In this document: in pieces, positions 1 through 8,045 of the stretch
How positions within the stretch are numbered: position 1 is the first letter of the stretch
Layout: each line of letters opens with the position of its first letter
DNA from: Gammaproteobacteria bacterium
GTDB lineage: Bacteria; Pseudomonadota; Gammaproteobacteria; Arenicellales; Arenicellaceae
Assembly (NCBI GenBank): GCA_013002025.1
Contig: JABDKW010000042.1
Location: forward strand, 1 to 64,000
Reading direction: 5' to 3'
DNA length: 64,000 bases
Notes under the pieces: model-generated
Databases searched by the model: none
Told to the model about the DNA's origin: nothing
Seen by the model: the letters and a program-made list of their open reading frames with translations, nothing else
Translations under genes and position numbers: made by a program

Positions 1-1
1 T

Positions 2-265
2 TATTGGGGTGCCTATGGCATCGCCTACGCCGGGATCGAGGCGCAGATGAAAATCTGGGCCGAAGAACTCGAGTCGGTTTCTAACATCAAAGTCAATTCC
101 CTTGACCCCGGGCCCGTTCGCACTAAACTGAGACGGCGCTCACACCCGGGCGAAGATCAAAACACGTTGGCAACACCACAGAGCCTCGCCCCAGCTTACC
201 TCAAGTTGCTGTGTAATACGGAGCTACATGGCCGTCAGGTGGTACTCCAGGAGAAAGAAACCTAA
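2..265 (+). CDS. yciK: YciK-like short-chain dehydrogenase, 3' end (partial)
   Basis: The gene enters from the left edge; only its last 87 codons are present and it ends at TAA 263-265. The visible part matches the C-terminal half of SDR proteins of the YciK type: the active-site tyrosine segment (WGAYGIAYAGIE), then VNSLDPGPVRTKLRRRSHP, the substrate-loop region typical of YciK. YciK-like oxidoreductases are cytoplasmic Rossmann-fold enzymes of unsettled substrate. The position next to rluB/scpAB/trpS fits the gammaproteobacterial arrangement. One oddity: the SDR catalytic pair is normally Y-x3-K, but here the residue four after the tyrosine is another tyrosine (Y-G-I-A-Y). The gene is convergent with the glycosyltransferase that follows. 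The N-terminal nucleotide-binding half is outside the window, so activity cannot be judged. Confidence 0.75.
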   Translation, partial: YWGAYGIAYAGIEAQMKIWAEELESVSNIKVNSLDPGPVRTKLRRRSHPGEDQNTLATPQSLAPAYLKLLCNTELHGRQVVLQEKET

Positions 266-281
266 CGCTGCGGCACGCACA

Positions 282-1232
282 CTAATTGCTTGATTGCCGC
301 CCTCGCATCAACATGCTTCTTGTCAGAAAAAAGATGGCTTTTACGCTCCATGGCCGGCTGCGCCAGGCGCGTTGCCAATAAGCCAGCGCATGCTGTGAGC
401 CATTGCGATCCAGACATCGGGCAATAAAATAATTGGCTGCAAAGCTCGACACACTTTCAGTCAGTGGTGTCGGACGAATCGATTGAGCCCGCGCCAGCAA
501 AGCATCATCCGGTTTGTCTGCCGCCCGCAACACATTGCCCTGCGCAATTAAATCACGAAGAGCAAGTTGTTGATCCCGGTACCGTCCACTTATTCCGCTG
601 GCGGAAAACACAATAGTCGTCAGGGTCTCGCTAATAACTCCGACCTTTGAGCATTGCGACATGCGCGCCCATAGATCGCAATCCTGTGCGAAATAAAAGG
701 CATCACGATAACCACCCACGGCCAGATATGCGCTGGCGCGGAACATGACCGCTGCGTGCACTGGCGTGACAAGATCCTCTGGCTGGCGGGCACATATTGA
801 TTCATTCAATTCCCCAGCAGTGTGCTTGATGTGATAAAGAAAATGTCCGTCATCAGTCACGACCTCAACCCAACTGCTTACCAGCCCCAAGGAATCATCT
901 TGCATTAATGCGCTGGCCTGTTTGCTCAGTCGACCCTGCTGCATGACATCGCCCACATCAATTCTGGCGATGAGGGGCGCGGTGGCTGCGCGGCAAGCGG
1001 TAATCAGGGCGCGCGTAAGGCCCTGGTTTTGCTGCTCCAAGATGCGTACGCGTGGATCAGATTGATACGCCGCCAATATCGACTTTGCGGCTGCATCTGC
1101 TCCGTCATCAACGATAACAAACTCCAACTCCACGCCTTTTTGATGCAAGACGCTGTCGATCGTTTGCGCAATCAGGTCTGGCCGGTCGTAGACTGACATA
1201 ACTACCGATACTGCTGGTTGTGCAGCGTTCAT
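282..1232 (-). CDS. Family 2 glycosyltransferase (third of three)
   Basis: Predicted 316-aa cytoplasmic GT-A glycosyltransferase transferring a sugar from an activated donor during surface polysaccharide assembly; donor and acceptor are unknown. The N-terminus has the GT2 strand VSVVMSVYDRPDLI, followed by the nucleotide-binding segment VEFVIVDDGADA-like (EFVIVDDGADAAAKS) and an acidic metal site near IARIDVGDVM, which replaces the more usual DxD spelling. The start is taken at ATG 1232 because it overlaps the stop of the upstream gene as ATGA (1229-1232). An in-frame TTG at 1244 is an unlikely alternative. It is the last gene of a tightly coupled glycosyltransferase trio. Confidence 0.8.
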   Translation of the reverse strand: MNAAQPAVSVVMSVYDRPDLIAQTIDSVLHQKGVELEFVIVDDGADAAAKSILAAYQSDPRVRILEQQNQGLTRALITACRAATAPLIARIDVGDVMQQGRLSKQASALMQDDSLGLVSSWVEVVTDDGHFLYHIKHTAGELNESICARQPEDLVTPVHAAVMFRASAYLAVGGYRDAFYFAQDCDLWARMSQCSKVGVISETLTTIVFSASGISGRYRDQQLALRDLIAQGNVLRAADKPDDALLARAQSIRPTPLTESVSSFAANYFIARCLDRNGSQHALAYWQRAWRSRPWSVKAIFFLTRSMLMRGRQSSN

Positions 1233-2206
1233 TTTCCCATCCAACTACTTAATCTGGCAGCGCGACGCCATCCGAAAACCCTCCCGGCTAAAGCAAATAT
1301 TTTGGCTTGGTAACCCCTCTGCGAACATGCGGAAACGGACAAATCAATCATCCGCTGTGCCTCCGATCCAAGACCGGCTGCGGCACATTGGCGCGCTAAT
1401 AAAAACACTGACTTCGAAAAGAAGCGCCAGTCTTCCACCAGTATCGGGCCGCCAACTTGCTGCGTCTTCATGTAAGCCTTGGCGTGTTGAAAGATTGCTT
1501 CTCGAGCCACACATCGATCCTGCAGTTTGCGAGTATCAACAGTACCACCAATGCTTAAATGATCATCATGAGTTCGGGTCAGCGATACGAACTTATCGAC
1601 ATAGACCAGACTTCCGCCCGATGCTCCTAGACGACAGTCGTTTTCCCAGTCCTCTTCGGCAATCAGCGGCAGCCATGCACCGCCATCATCAACATTGCTG
1701 CGCCTATGCAGCGGCGTCGACGTGCTCCACCAGCGGCTCCGCAACATTTCGGGGAATATTGCGTTATGCCGTTCTGCGGTTTGTTTCAATGCAATGCGCC
1801 GCGGCTCTTCACCGATGGCAATACGCTCTGTTTTGCCATACGCTGCCACCGCAGTGGGGTGCTCGGCAAGCGCTTTAACCTGGCTAGACAACTTACCGGG
1901 TAATAATAGATCGTCGCTATCATGGTACTGAATGAATTCACCTTGTGCAGCCAGTCGACCGCTTTCACGGGCGACACCAGGGCCACCATTGGCCTGCGAA
2001 ATGATCTTGATTTCGCTGTGATGGCCTGCCAGGTCTGCGAGCATTGTCGGCGTATCATCCGTGGAACCGTCATCCACCACGATAATCTCGAGAGGGCGAT
2101 AGTCTTGCGCCAGCACAGAGTCGACACACTCTTTTAGCATGGACGCACGATTGAATACCGGGATGATCACGCTCACCAAGCCGGCAATTTGCTGTGGTTC
2201 ATTCAT
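1229..2206 (-). CDS. Family 2 glycosyltransferase (second of three)
   Basis: 325-aa GT2 enzyme. Near the N-terminus it has VSVIIPVFNRASMLKECVDS, then the nucleotide-binding motif IIVVDDGSTDDT and the metal-binding DSDD (QYHDSDDLLLPGK), all canonical for GT-A inverting transferases. The middle (WSTSTPLHRRS, EEDWENDCRLG) resembles acceptor-side regions of surface-glycan transferases, but no acceptor can be inferred. It overlaps both neighbours by ATGA junctions (with 2203-2961 upstream and 282-1232 downstream), so the three genes are probably translationally coupled. No membrane segments are visible. Confidence 0.85.
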   Translation of the reverse strand: MNEPQQIAGLVSVIIPVFNRASMLKECVDSVLAQDYRPLEIIVVDDGSTDDTPTMLADLAGHHSEIKIISQANGGPGVARESGRLAAQGEFIQYHDSDDLLLPGKLSSQVKALAEHPTAVAAYGKTERIAIGEEPRRIALKQTAERHNAIFPEMLRSRWWSTSTPLHRRSNVDDGGAWLPLIAEEDWENDCRLGASGGSLVYVDKFVSLTRTHDDHLSIGGTVDTRKLQDRCVAREAIFQHAKAYMKTQQVGGPILVEDWRFFSKSVFLLARQCAAAGLGSEAQRMIDLSVSACSQRGYQAKIFALAGRVFGWRRAARLSSWMGK

Positions 2207-2961
2207 GGCAGATACTGCTTCAGGCGGCTGCTGAATTTAATGGCAAAATAACTTATGGGGTTGCGCCTTAAGCCCAGTTTCTTCAAGGCCTGATAAGACT
2301 CCCAATTACCGCGTGCCAGACCACTGAAGCTATTGTTGGTAACCCCGCCGAGCCGCATGCGCACCCACAATTTGGGAATATAGCGGCTGCTGATTTTATG
2401 AATCTCGAAGATACGCGCACAAAATTCCAAATCCGATTGATAACGCAAACTGGTATCGAAACCGCCAGCCAGTTCATACACCCGCTTTTTCAGAAACAGG
2501 GTTGGGTGAGCTGGCATCCAACCGTCAAAACACAGTCCCGGCCGATGTGGTTGGGAGCGCCAATGCCGCACTACATCAGCCATATCGTTCGGTTTTACAT
2601 AAACCAGATCGGCATAGCAGGCATCCAGTGCGGCATCGCCATGCGCGGCAGCCACCTGCGCAAGCACGGTGTTGTCTGCATAGATGTCGTCTGAATTAAG
2701 CAGGCCAATCACATCTCCCGTCGCCAGTGCCAGACCTTTATTCATTGCATGATAAATGCCGCCATCCGGCTCGGACACCAATTCGGAAATTCTGTTTTGA
2801 TGGCGCTGCAGGATTGCCAGCGTGCCATCGGTTGATGCGCCATCGATCACAATGTGTTCCACGTCCGGGTGGGTCTGCGCTTGCAGCGATTGCAGCGTGT
2901 CTTCAATGGTCGACGCCGCATTACGAACCACGGTAATAATTGAAATTTTCACGGCCACCAT
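2203..2961 (-). CDS. WcaE-like family 2 glycosyltransferase (first of three)
   Basis: 252-aa GT2 enzyme. Motifs in order are ISIITVVRNAASTIEDTLQS, EHIVIDGASTDGT (donor nucleotide), EPDGGIYHAMNKGL and LLNSDDIYAD (metal site). The D-G-G-I-Y-x-A-M-N-K-G segment is typical of the WcaE-like branch found in colanic acid and O-antigen clusters. It is the first gene of the trio and lies 9 bp after rluB. The start is taken at ATG 2961; a TTG just upstream (2964) and a GTG just downstream are possible. No polymerase, flippase or chain-length gene is nearby, so this looks like a small satellite glycosylation locus appended to the rluB operon. Confidence 0.82.
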   Translation of the reverse strand: MVAVKISIITVVRNAASTIEDTLQSLQAQTHPDVEHIVIDGASTDGTLAILQRHQNRISELVSEPDGGIYHAMNKGLALATGDVIGLLNSDDIYADNTVLAQVAAAHGDAALDACYADLVYVKPNDMADVVRHWRSQPHRPGLCFDGWMPAHPTLFLKKRVYELAGGFDTSLRYQSDLEFCARIFEIHKISSRYIPKLWVRMRLGGVTNNSFSGLARGNWESYQALKKLGLRRNPISYFAIKFSSRLKQYLP

Positions 2962-2970
2962 CAATCTCGC

Positions 2971-3846
2971 CTAGCGGCGTCGAGACTGCGGCTTACCTTT
3001 GGCACCACCTTTACCGCTGCTTTTTCCGCTGCTTTTACCGGTGCTTCTAGCGCCGGTCGTCTGCCGTTCTGAAGCCGAGTACAATTTCGATTTGAAACGC
3101 TCACCCAAGCCAGCCGACACAACCAATTTTTCCAGTTGCTTGGGCGCCATCTTAGCCGCTCGACCGGACTTCAAATCGCGGCTTAACTTCACCGTGCCGT
3201 ATCGAATACGCTTGAGGCGGCTAACCGTATGACCACAGGCCTCCCACATTCTCCGTACCTCGCGATAACGCCCCTCTTTAATAACAACTCGATACCAGTG
3301 ATTGGTCCCCTCTTCGGCCATATCGGCCAGTGAGACTGATTCAAACCGTGCCGATTTGCCGTCAATTTTGAGTTTGCCATTGGTGAGTCGCTCGATGGTT
3401 TGCGGGTTGGCAATACCTCGAATCCGAGCCAGGTATTCACGCTCGACCCCGGTTGAGGGGTGCATTAACTGATTGGCCAGCTCGCCATTATTGGTCAATA
3501 ACAGCAGGCCACTGGTGTTGACGTCCAAGCGGCCGACGGACACCCAGCGACCGCCACTGATGGCTGGCAATTTTTCGAAAATAGTGGGGCGGCCCTGCGG
3601 GTCACTGCGGGTGCAAATCTCACCCTCAGGTTTGTGATACAGCAGCGCCTTTATGACTTCGGGCCCACGCGACGCCAACTGCAGCAACTTGCCATCCAAT
3701 AACATCCGGTCTGCGGTGGTGGCACGGTCACCTAATTTAGCCCGCTTACCGTTAACGGTTATGCGGCCCGCGTCGATCCAGCCTTCGATTTCACGCCGTG
3801 ATCCGTACCCTGCATGGGCGAGAATCTTCTGGATTTTTTCACTCAT
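2971..3846 (-). CDS. rluB: Ribosomal large-subunit pseudouridine synthase (RluB type)
   Basis: 291-aa RNA pseudouridine synthase of the RsuA/RluB/E/F family, predicted to modify a uridine in 23S rRNA. It begins with an S4 RNA-binding domain (KIQKILAHAGYGSRREIEGWI, about residues 3-60). The catalytic domain follows, with the conserved aspartate in GRLDVNTSGLLLLTNNG and the later motif EGRYREVRRMWEACGH. The tail (about the last 30 residues) is Ser/Gly/Lys/Arg-rich and basic, typical of RluB. The start is ATG 3846, which overlaps the scpB stop by 8 bp and gives the E. coli-like length. The longer open frame to 3999 only reads through scpB. The order scpA-scpB-rluB is widely conserved. Confidence 0.93.
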   Translation of the reverse strand: MSEKIQKILAHAGYGSRREIEGWIDAGRITVNGKRAKLGDRATTADRMLLDGKLLQLASRGPEVIKALLYHKPEGEICTRSDPQGRPTIFEKLPAISGGRWVSVGRLDVNTSGLLLLTNNGELANQLMHPSTGVEREYLARIRGIANPQTIERLTNGKLKIDGKSARFESVSLADMAEEGTNHWYRVVIKEGRYREVRRMWEACGHTVSRLKRIRYGTVKLSRDLKSGRAAKMAPKQLEKLVVSAGLGERFKSKLYSASERQTTGARSTGKSSGKSSGKGGAKGKPQSRRR

Positions 3847-4627
3847 CGTCGGACGGCTTTTCGGCCTGGTCCGCTTGCTCAGGTTCGGCCGCCTCAAGTT
3901 CATCGTCCGGGTGCAATTCAATAATTTCGGCAGATTCTTCTGCGCCCTGCTCATGTTCACCTGCGCCAAGACCCGCCTCAAGCTCATCCTGGACTCCATC
4001 CATCGGCAGAGTCAGGTTCATATCTTTGGCAATATCACCCAATTCGCGCTTCTCCATCAACTCCGGAAGCTCGCGTAGGCTACTCATATTGAAGTACTCA
4101 AGAAACTCCTGCGTGGTACCGAACAGGGCCGGTCGGCCCGGTACATCCCGGTGGCCAATCTGGGCGATCCACTCGCGTTCTTCCAACAGGCGGATTGTCT
4201 CACTGCTGACGCCCACGCCACGAATATCTTCGATGTCGCCACGTGTGACTGGCTGGCGATAGGCGATGATAGAAAGGGTCTCCAGAAGAGCTCGCGAGTA
4301 ACGTGGCGGTTTCTGGGCGGCCAGCTTACGCAACCAGCTGGCGTACTTTTCCTTAGACTGGAAGCGCCAGCCTTTGCCGATTCGGCATAATTCGACGCCG
4401 CGATGCTCGCATTGTTGTTCCAGACTTAGCAATGCATTCTGTACATCAATTTTGCTGGGCCGTGCGTCATTCGGGAATAACGCCATGATTTTGCGAATCC
4501 CCAGCGGCTCATGAGCAGCGTACAAGGCCGCTTCGATGATATTCTGCAATTCGCTATCAACTGGCTGATCTTGATTGCCCTTGGATTTTTTGGCTTGTTT
4601 ACTCATATTCAATTGCTGTTGTTTCAT
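3839..4627 (-). CDS. scpB: Segregation and condensation protein B
   Basis: 262-aa ScpB, the winged-helix subunit of the SMC-ScpAB condensin that compacts and segregates chromosomes. Two winged-helix domains are visible: the first around LQNIIEAALYAAHEPLGI, the second around YSRALLETLSIIAYRQPVTRGDIEDIRGVGVSSETIRLLEE with GRPALFGTTQEFLEYF. A long acidic tail (about the last 60 residues, rich in Glu/Asp/Ala) extends beyond the core and is variable in the family. ATG 4627 was chosen; ATG 4606 (MSKQAKK) is nearly as likely and neither has a convincing ribosome site. It sits 17 bp after scpA. SMC itself is not in the window. Confidence 0.92.
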   Translation of the reverse strand: MKQQQLNMSKQAKKSKGNQDQPVDSELQNIIEAALYAAHEPLGIRKIMALFPNDARPSKIDVQNALLSLEQQCEHRGVELCRIGKGWRFQSKEKYASWLRKLAAQKPPRYSRALLETLSIIAYRQPVTRGDIEDIRGVGVSSETIRLLEEREWIAQIGHRDVPGRPALFGTTQEFLEYFNMSSLRELPELMEKRELGDIAKDMNLTLPMDGVQDELEAGLGAGEHEQGAEESAEIIELHPDDELEAAEPEQADQAEKPSDDE

Positions 4628-4644
4628 CAATTACCGCATTCGTC

Positions 4645-5478
4645 TTACGCGGCGCGCCGAATGTGAATGGGCGCGAAGGGTTCATTCTGGACCACCACCA
4701 GCATGTCGTCACGAAACAGCTCCAGCAGAGCAAGAAACGTAACCACAACGCCGAGCCGGCCCTCCGCGTGAGTGAACAGCTCTTCAAAACGCACGTAATC
4801 GTGATTCTGCAGGCGCTGTAAGATGTTGGTCATACGCTCGCGCATCGACAGCATGTCGCGCGACACCAGCATGTGGGCATTGGCCTCTGCTCGCTCGACC
4901 ACACTTTGATAGGCCCGCACTAGCTGCTGCAAACTTACTTCGGCTTTAACCTCAGGCGGGTTCTCGTCTTTAAACGGCGCCTCTGCGACAAAAATATCAC
5001 GCTCCAGACGCGGCCGGTCATCTAGCTGGTTAGCCGCCTGACTGAATCGCTCGTATTCCTGTAAGCGCCTGACCAAGGCAGCCCGCGGATCTTCGCCATC
5101 TTCGTCTTCGGATTGCGGCCTTGGCAGCAACATGCGTGATTTTATTTCGGCAAGGACCGCCGCCATCACCAAATACTCCGCAGCCAGATCAAGATTAGCC
5201 GCCCGCATCAGCTCCACATAGCCCATGTACTGCCTAGTAATATCCGCTACCGGTATATCCAGAATGTCCATATTCTGCTTGCGAATCAAATACAGCAACA
5301 AATCCAGTGGCCCTTCGAAACTATCCAGCACCACTTCTAGTGCATCGGGTGGAATGAACAGATCCTGCGGCCATTCATTCATGACCTCACCCATGACCAC
5401 CGCGCGCAGGCTGTCGGCATAGGTCTGATCTACCGCATCGCCCTGCTTGTTCTGTTCAGGTTTTTTATCGTCGCTCAT
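4645..5478 (-). CDS. scpA: Segregation and condensation protein A
   Basis: 277-aa kleisin subunit ScpA, which bridges the SMC heads and recruits ScpB. The kleisin signature begins at VVLDSFEGPLDLLLYLIRKQ and runs through MDILDIPVADITRQYMGYV and LAAEYLVMAAVLAEIKSRMLLP, all characteristic. The C-terminal winged helix (VVVTFLALLELFRDDMLVVVQ) contacts the SMC head. A variable acidic N-terminal segment of about 45 residues precedes the kleisin domain. The gene lies 4 bp after trpS in one minus-strand transcription unit. Start ATG 5478. Confidence 0.95.
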   Translation of the reverse strand: MSDDKKPEQNKQGDAVDQTYADSLRAVVMGEVMNEWPQDLFIPPDALEVVLDSFEGPLDLLLYLIRKQNMDILDIPVADITRQYMGYVELMRAANLDLAAEYLVMAAVLAEIKSRMLLPRPQSEDEDGEDPRAALVRRLQEYERFSQAANQLDDRPRLERDIFVAEAPFKDENPPEVKAEVSLQQLVRAYQSVVERAEANAHMLVSRDMLSMRERMTNILQRLQNHDYVRFEELFTHAEGRLGVVVTFLALLELFRDDMLVVVQNEPFAPIHIRRAA

Positions 5479-5482
5479 AAGC

Positions 5483-6703
5483 TTAATAGTAATCCAGATT
5501 CATGGTTGCACGAACCTGTTCCATGGTTTCTTCGGCCGTTTCGCGGGCATTCTCACAGCCGTCGGCAATGATATTACGCACCAGCGTTGGATCTTCAATA
5601 TAAGGTTGCGCCCGCTGTTTGATCTCGGCCTGCTCTTTGAGCAGGGCTTCGATCAGTGGTTGCTTGCAATCTACGCAACCAATGGCAGCCGTACGGCAAC
5701 CCTCTTCCACCCATTTTTTGGTGGCGTCATCCGAGTACACATGGTGAAACTCCCACACCGGGCAGCGATTGGGGTCACCCGGATCGTTACGTCGAACCCT
5801 GGCGGGGTCGGTTGGCATGGCCCGAACTTCTTTCTCAACTCGCTCGGGATCATCACGCAAGGCAATGGTATTACGGTAAGACTTGGACATTTTTTCGCCA
5901 TCCAGCCCGGGTAGTTTTGACGCCTCAGTTAGCATGGCTTCGGGCTCGCTCAGTATCACCCGACCACCGCCTTCCAGATAGCCAAACAATCGCTCGCTTT
6001 CGGCGTTAGATAGATTCTGGTTTGAGCCCAACAGCGCATGGGCTTTTTGCAACGCCTCATGGTCGCCTTTTTCGGTGTAGGCGTTGCGCAGATTGCGATA
6101 CAGTTTGGCGCCGCGTTTACCCAATTTGCGAATCGCTGCTTCGGCTTTTTCTTCAAAGCCACTCTCACGCCCATATAGAAAGTTAAAACGTCGCGCAATT
6201 TCCCTGGTGAGTTCAATATGCGGCACCTGATCTTCGCCGACCGGGACCATTTGTGCGTGATATAAGAGAATATCTGCGGCCTGCAACACCGGGTAGCCCA
6301 GAAACCCATGGGTTGATAGGTCGCGCTCTTTGAGTTTGGTTTGCTGATCTTTGTAGCTCGGCACCCGCTCCAACCAGCCCAGCGGCGTAATCATCGACAG
6401 CAAAAGGTTTAATTCGGCGTGCTCTGGCACCCGCGACTGGATAAACAGGGTTGCCCGTGCTGGATCAACCCCGACCGCCAGCCAATCGATCACCATCTCC
6501 CAGACATTCTCATTGAGTATGTCTGAGTCTTCTTCGTAATGGGTGGTGAGGGCGTGCCAATCAGCTACGAAAAAATAACAATCAAACTCGTGCTGCAGAT
6601 TGATCCAGTTCTTTAAAACTCCGTGGTAATGCCCTAAATGGAGGCGACCCGTGGGTCGCATTCCGGAGACGACACGGTTCGATTTGCCTGACTTACTGAT
6701 CAT
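5483..6703 (-). CDS. trpS: Tryptophanyl-tRNA synthetase (long form)
   Basis: 406-aa class I aminoacyl-tRNA synthetase charging tRNA-Trp. The HIGH-type motif is PTGRLHLGHYHG (about residues 17-28) and the KMSKS loop is GEKMSKSYRNT (KMSKS at 271-275). Other family marks are VADWHALTTHYE, the AADILLYHA helix and GEDQVPHIELTREIA. Typical TrpS is about 330 residues. Here an extra charged segment of about 75 residues (roughly 180-255) sits between the Rossmann fold and the KMSKS loop, as in the longer TrpS of some gammaproteobacteria. No Shine-Dalgarno is apparent before ATG 6703; the bases just upstream are C-rich in the transcript. Confidence 0.95.
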   Translation of the reverse strand: MISKSGKSNRVVSGMRPTGRLHLGHYHGVLKNWINLQHEFDCYFFVADWHALTTHYEEDSDILNENVWEMVIDWLAVGVDPARATLFIQSRVPEHAELNLLLSMITPLGWLERVPSYKDQQTKLKERDLSTHGFLGYPVLQAADILLYHAQMVPVGEDQVPHIELTREIARRFNFLYGRESGFEEKAEAAIRKLGKRGAKLYRNLRNAYTEKGDHEALQKAHALLGSNQNLSNAESERLFGYLEGGGRVILSEPEAMLTEASKLPGLDGEKMSKSYRNTIALRDDPERVEKEVRAMPTDPARVRRNDPGDPNRCPVWEFHHVYSDDATKKWVEEGCRTAAIGCVDCKQPLIEALLKEQAEIKQRAQPYIEDPTLVRNIIADGCENARETAEETMEQVRATMNLDYY

Positions 6704-6839
6704 GAGGGGGGGCGTTGTGGGCGTAGTGGGCGCTATGATGCCGAAACGCTAAGGATACAATCAGCGCCCACGGAACACTAGCGCGGCACTGATATTTTCG
6801 CCTGAAATAACACTTTTTGGCGTTTTGAGAACAAGCCGC

Positions 6840-7463
6840 CTACTGCACCAAAAACTCCACAGGGCCAGCGCCTTCGCGCACCACGGTCAGCTCGTTGAGA
6901 TGCCAGTCAAGCACGGTGGAAGGTTGATTGCTAACCAGCCCGCCATCGATAACCAAATCAATATCATGTTCAAGTCTGTCACGGATTTCGTCGGGGTCGC
7001 CCATGGCAAATTCCGCGCCCGGCAAAATCAGGCTGGAACTCATAATAGGTTCGCCCAGCTCCTGTAATAAGGCCTGCACAATTGGATGGTCCGGGATGCG
7101 AATTCCGATTGTTCGCCGGCGAGGATGCACCAGACGGTTGGGTACCAAGCGCTTGGCCTCAAGAATAAAGGTGTAGGGCCCGGGGGTGAGGCCTTTAATC
7201 AGCCGGTATTGTTGGTTATCAATCTTGGCAAATTGGGCAACCTGCTTCAGGTCTGCGGCCACCAGTGTGAAGTTGTGGTGTCGATCAAGCCGCCGGATGC
7301 GTCGTATTCGCTCAACCGCCCGCTTATCATCAAGATGACACCCTAGCGCATAGCTGGAATCGGTCGGGTAAGCCACCAAGCCCCCTTCATTGAGGATGGC
7401 CGCTGCCTGACGAATCAACCTGAGTTGTGGGTTTTGTTGGTGAATATGGAAATACTGTGCCAT
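6840..7463 (-). CDS. yciO: YciO family Sua5/YrdC-like protein
   Basis: 207-aa single-domain protein of the Sua5/YciO/YrdC family. Those related enzymes that make threonylcarbamoyl-AMP for tRNA t6A use the same fold, but the role of YciO itself is less clear. Family features are GGLVAYPTDSSYALGCHLDD, HNFTLVAADLKQ, GLTPGPYTFILEA, RRRTIGIRIPDHPI and a C-terminal VVREGAG. Near-complete colinearity with E. coli YciO (206 aa) and position upstream of trpS and scpAB favour YciO over TsaC. A 136-bp gap separates it from trpS. Start ATG 7463. Confidence 0.88.
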   Translation of the reverse strand: MAQYFHIHQQNPQLRLIRQAAAILNEGGLVAYPTDSSYALGCHLDDKRAVERIRRIRRLDRHHNFTLVAADLKQVAQFAKIDNQQYRLIKGLTPGPYTFILEAKRLVPNRLVHPRRRTIGIRIPDHPIVQALLQELGEPIMSSSLILPGAEFAMGDPDEIRDRLEHDIDLVIDGGLVSNQPSTVLDWHLNELTVVREGAGPVEFLVQ

Positions 7464-7491
7464 GAGAGCTAGCCAATGGAAACGAATGCGG

Positions 7492-7998
7492 TTATGCGCC
7501 TAGTTTAACGATATCCTGGCCAGCGAACACCTGACCATCGCGGCCGCGCTGCAATATGTCGCTTATCTGGCCCAACGGCTGAATACTGATTTGCGGCGCG
7601 ATTTCCAACAACGGAAGCAATACGAACAATCGTTCATGCAGCCGCGGGTGTGGCAAGGTCAGCACCGGATCATCTTGCTGTAGCTGGTCAAAAACCAGCA
7701 GATCAATATCGATATAGCGGGATTCATTTCGGTTGTCCGCGCTGCGTACCCTGCCGAGCTCCACTTCGATTCCTTGCATGGCGTCAAACAAATCCGCCAA
7801 GCTTAACTGGCCGCCCAACTCCACAACGCAATTGACATACTCCCCGCTGCTACCGGGGCCGACCGCCGAACTGAGATACAAAGAGGAGCTACGCGCCTGC
7901 GTAACACCCGGCAAAGCGAACAGACTCCGGCGCGCATCCAGAATTTGCTGTACGGGATCACCCAGGTTCGCGCCCAGCCCAAGATACGCCTTAATCAT
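7492..7998 (-). CDS. folK: 2-amino-4-hydroxy-6-hydroxymethyldihydropteridine pyrophosphokinase
   Basis: 168-aa HPPK, which transfers pyrophosphate from ATP to 6-hydroxymethyl-dihydropterin in folate synthesis. Visible are the N-terminal YLGLGANLGDP, the signature RYIDIDLLVFDQL containing the metal-binding D-x-D, and LPHPRLHERLFVLLPLLEIAP. It is downstream of pcnB with a 47-bp gap, the usual pcnB-folK pairing. Start ATG 7998. Folate supply is relevant to the DmdA demethylase later in the window, which uses tetrahydrofolate, but folK is housekeeping here. Confidence 0.94.
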   Translation of the reverse strand: MIKAYLGLGANLGDPVQQILDARRSLFALPGVTQARSSSLYLSSAVGPGSSGEYVNCVVELGGQLSLADLFDAMQGIEVELGRVRSADNRNESRYIDIDLLVFDQLQQDDPVLTLPHPRLHERLFVLLPLLEIAPQISIQPLGQISDILQRGRDGQVFAGQDIVKLGA

Positions 7999-8045
7999 TG
8001 CCGGCTGCTCGAATAAGGGAGGATTAGTGCGTCAGAACGAGATAT

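Noticed and set aside
1327-1878. 183-codon plus-strand open frame opposite the second glycosyltransferase
   Set aside because: No family features, odd composition, and fully covered by a well-supported gene on the other strand.
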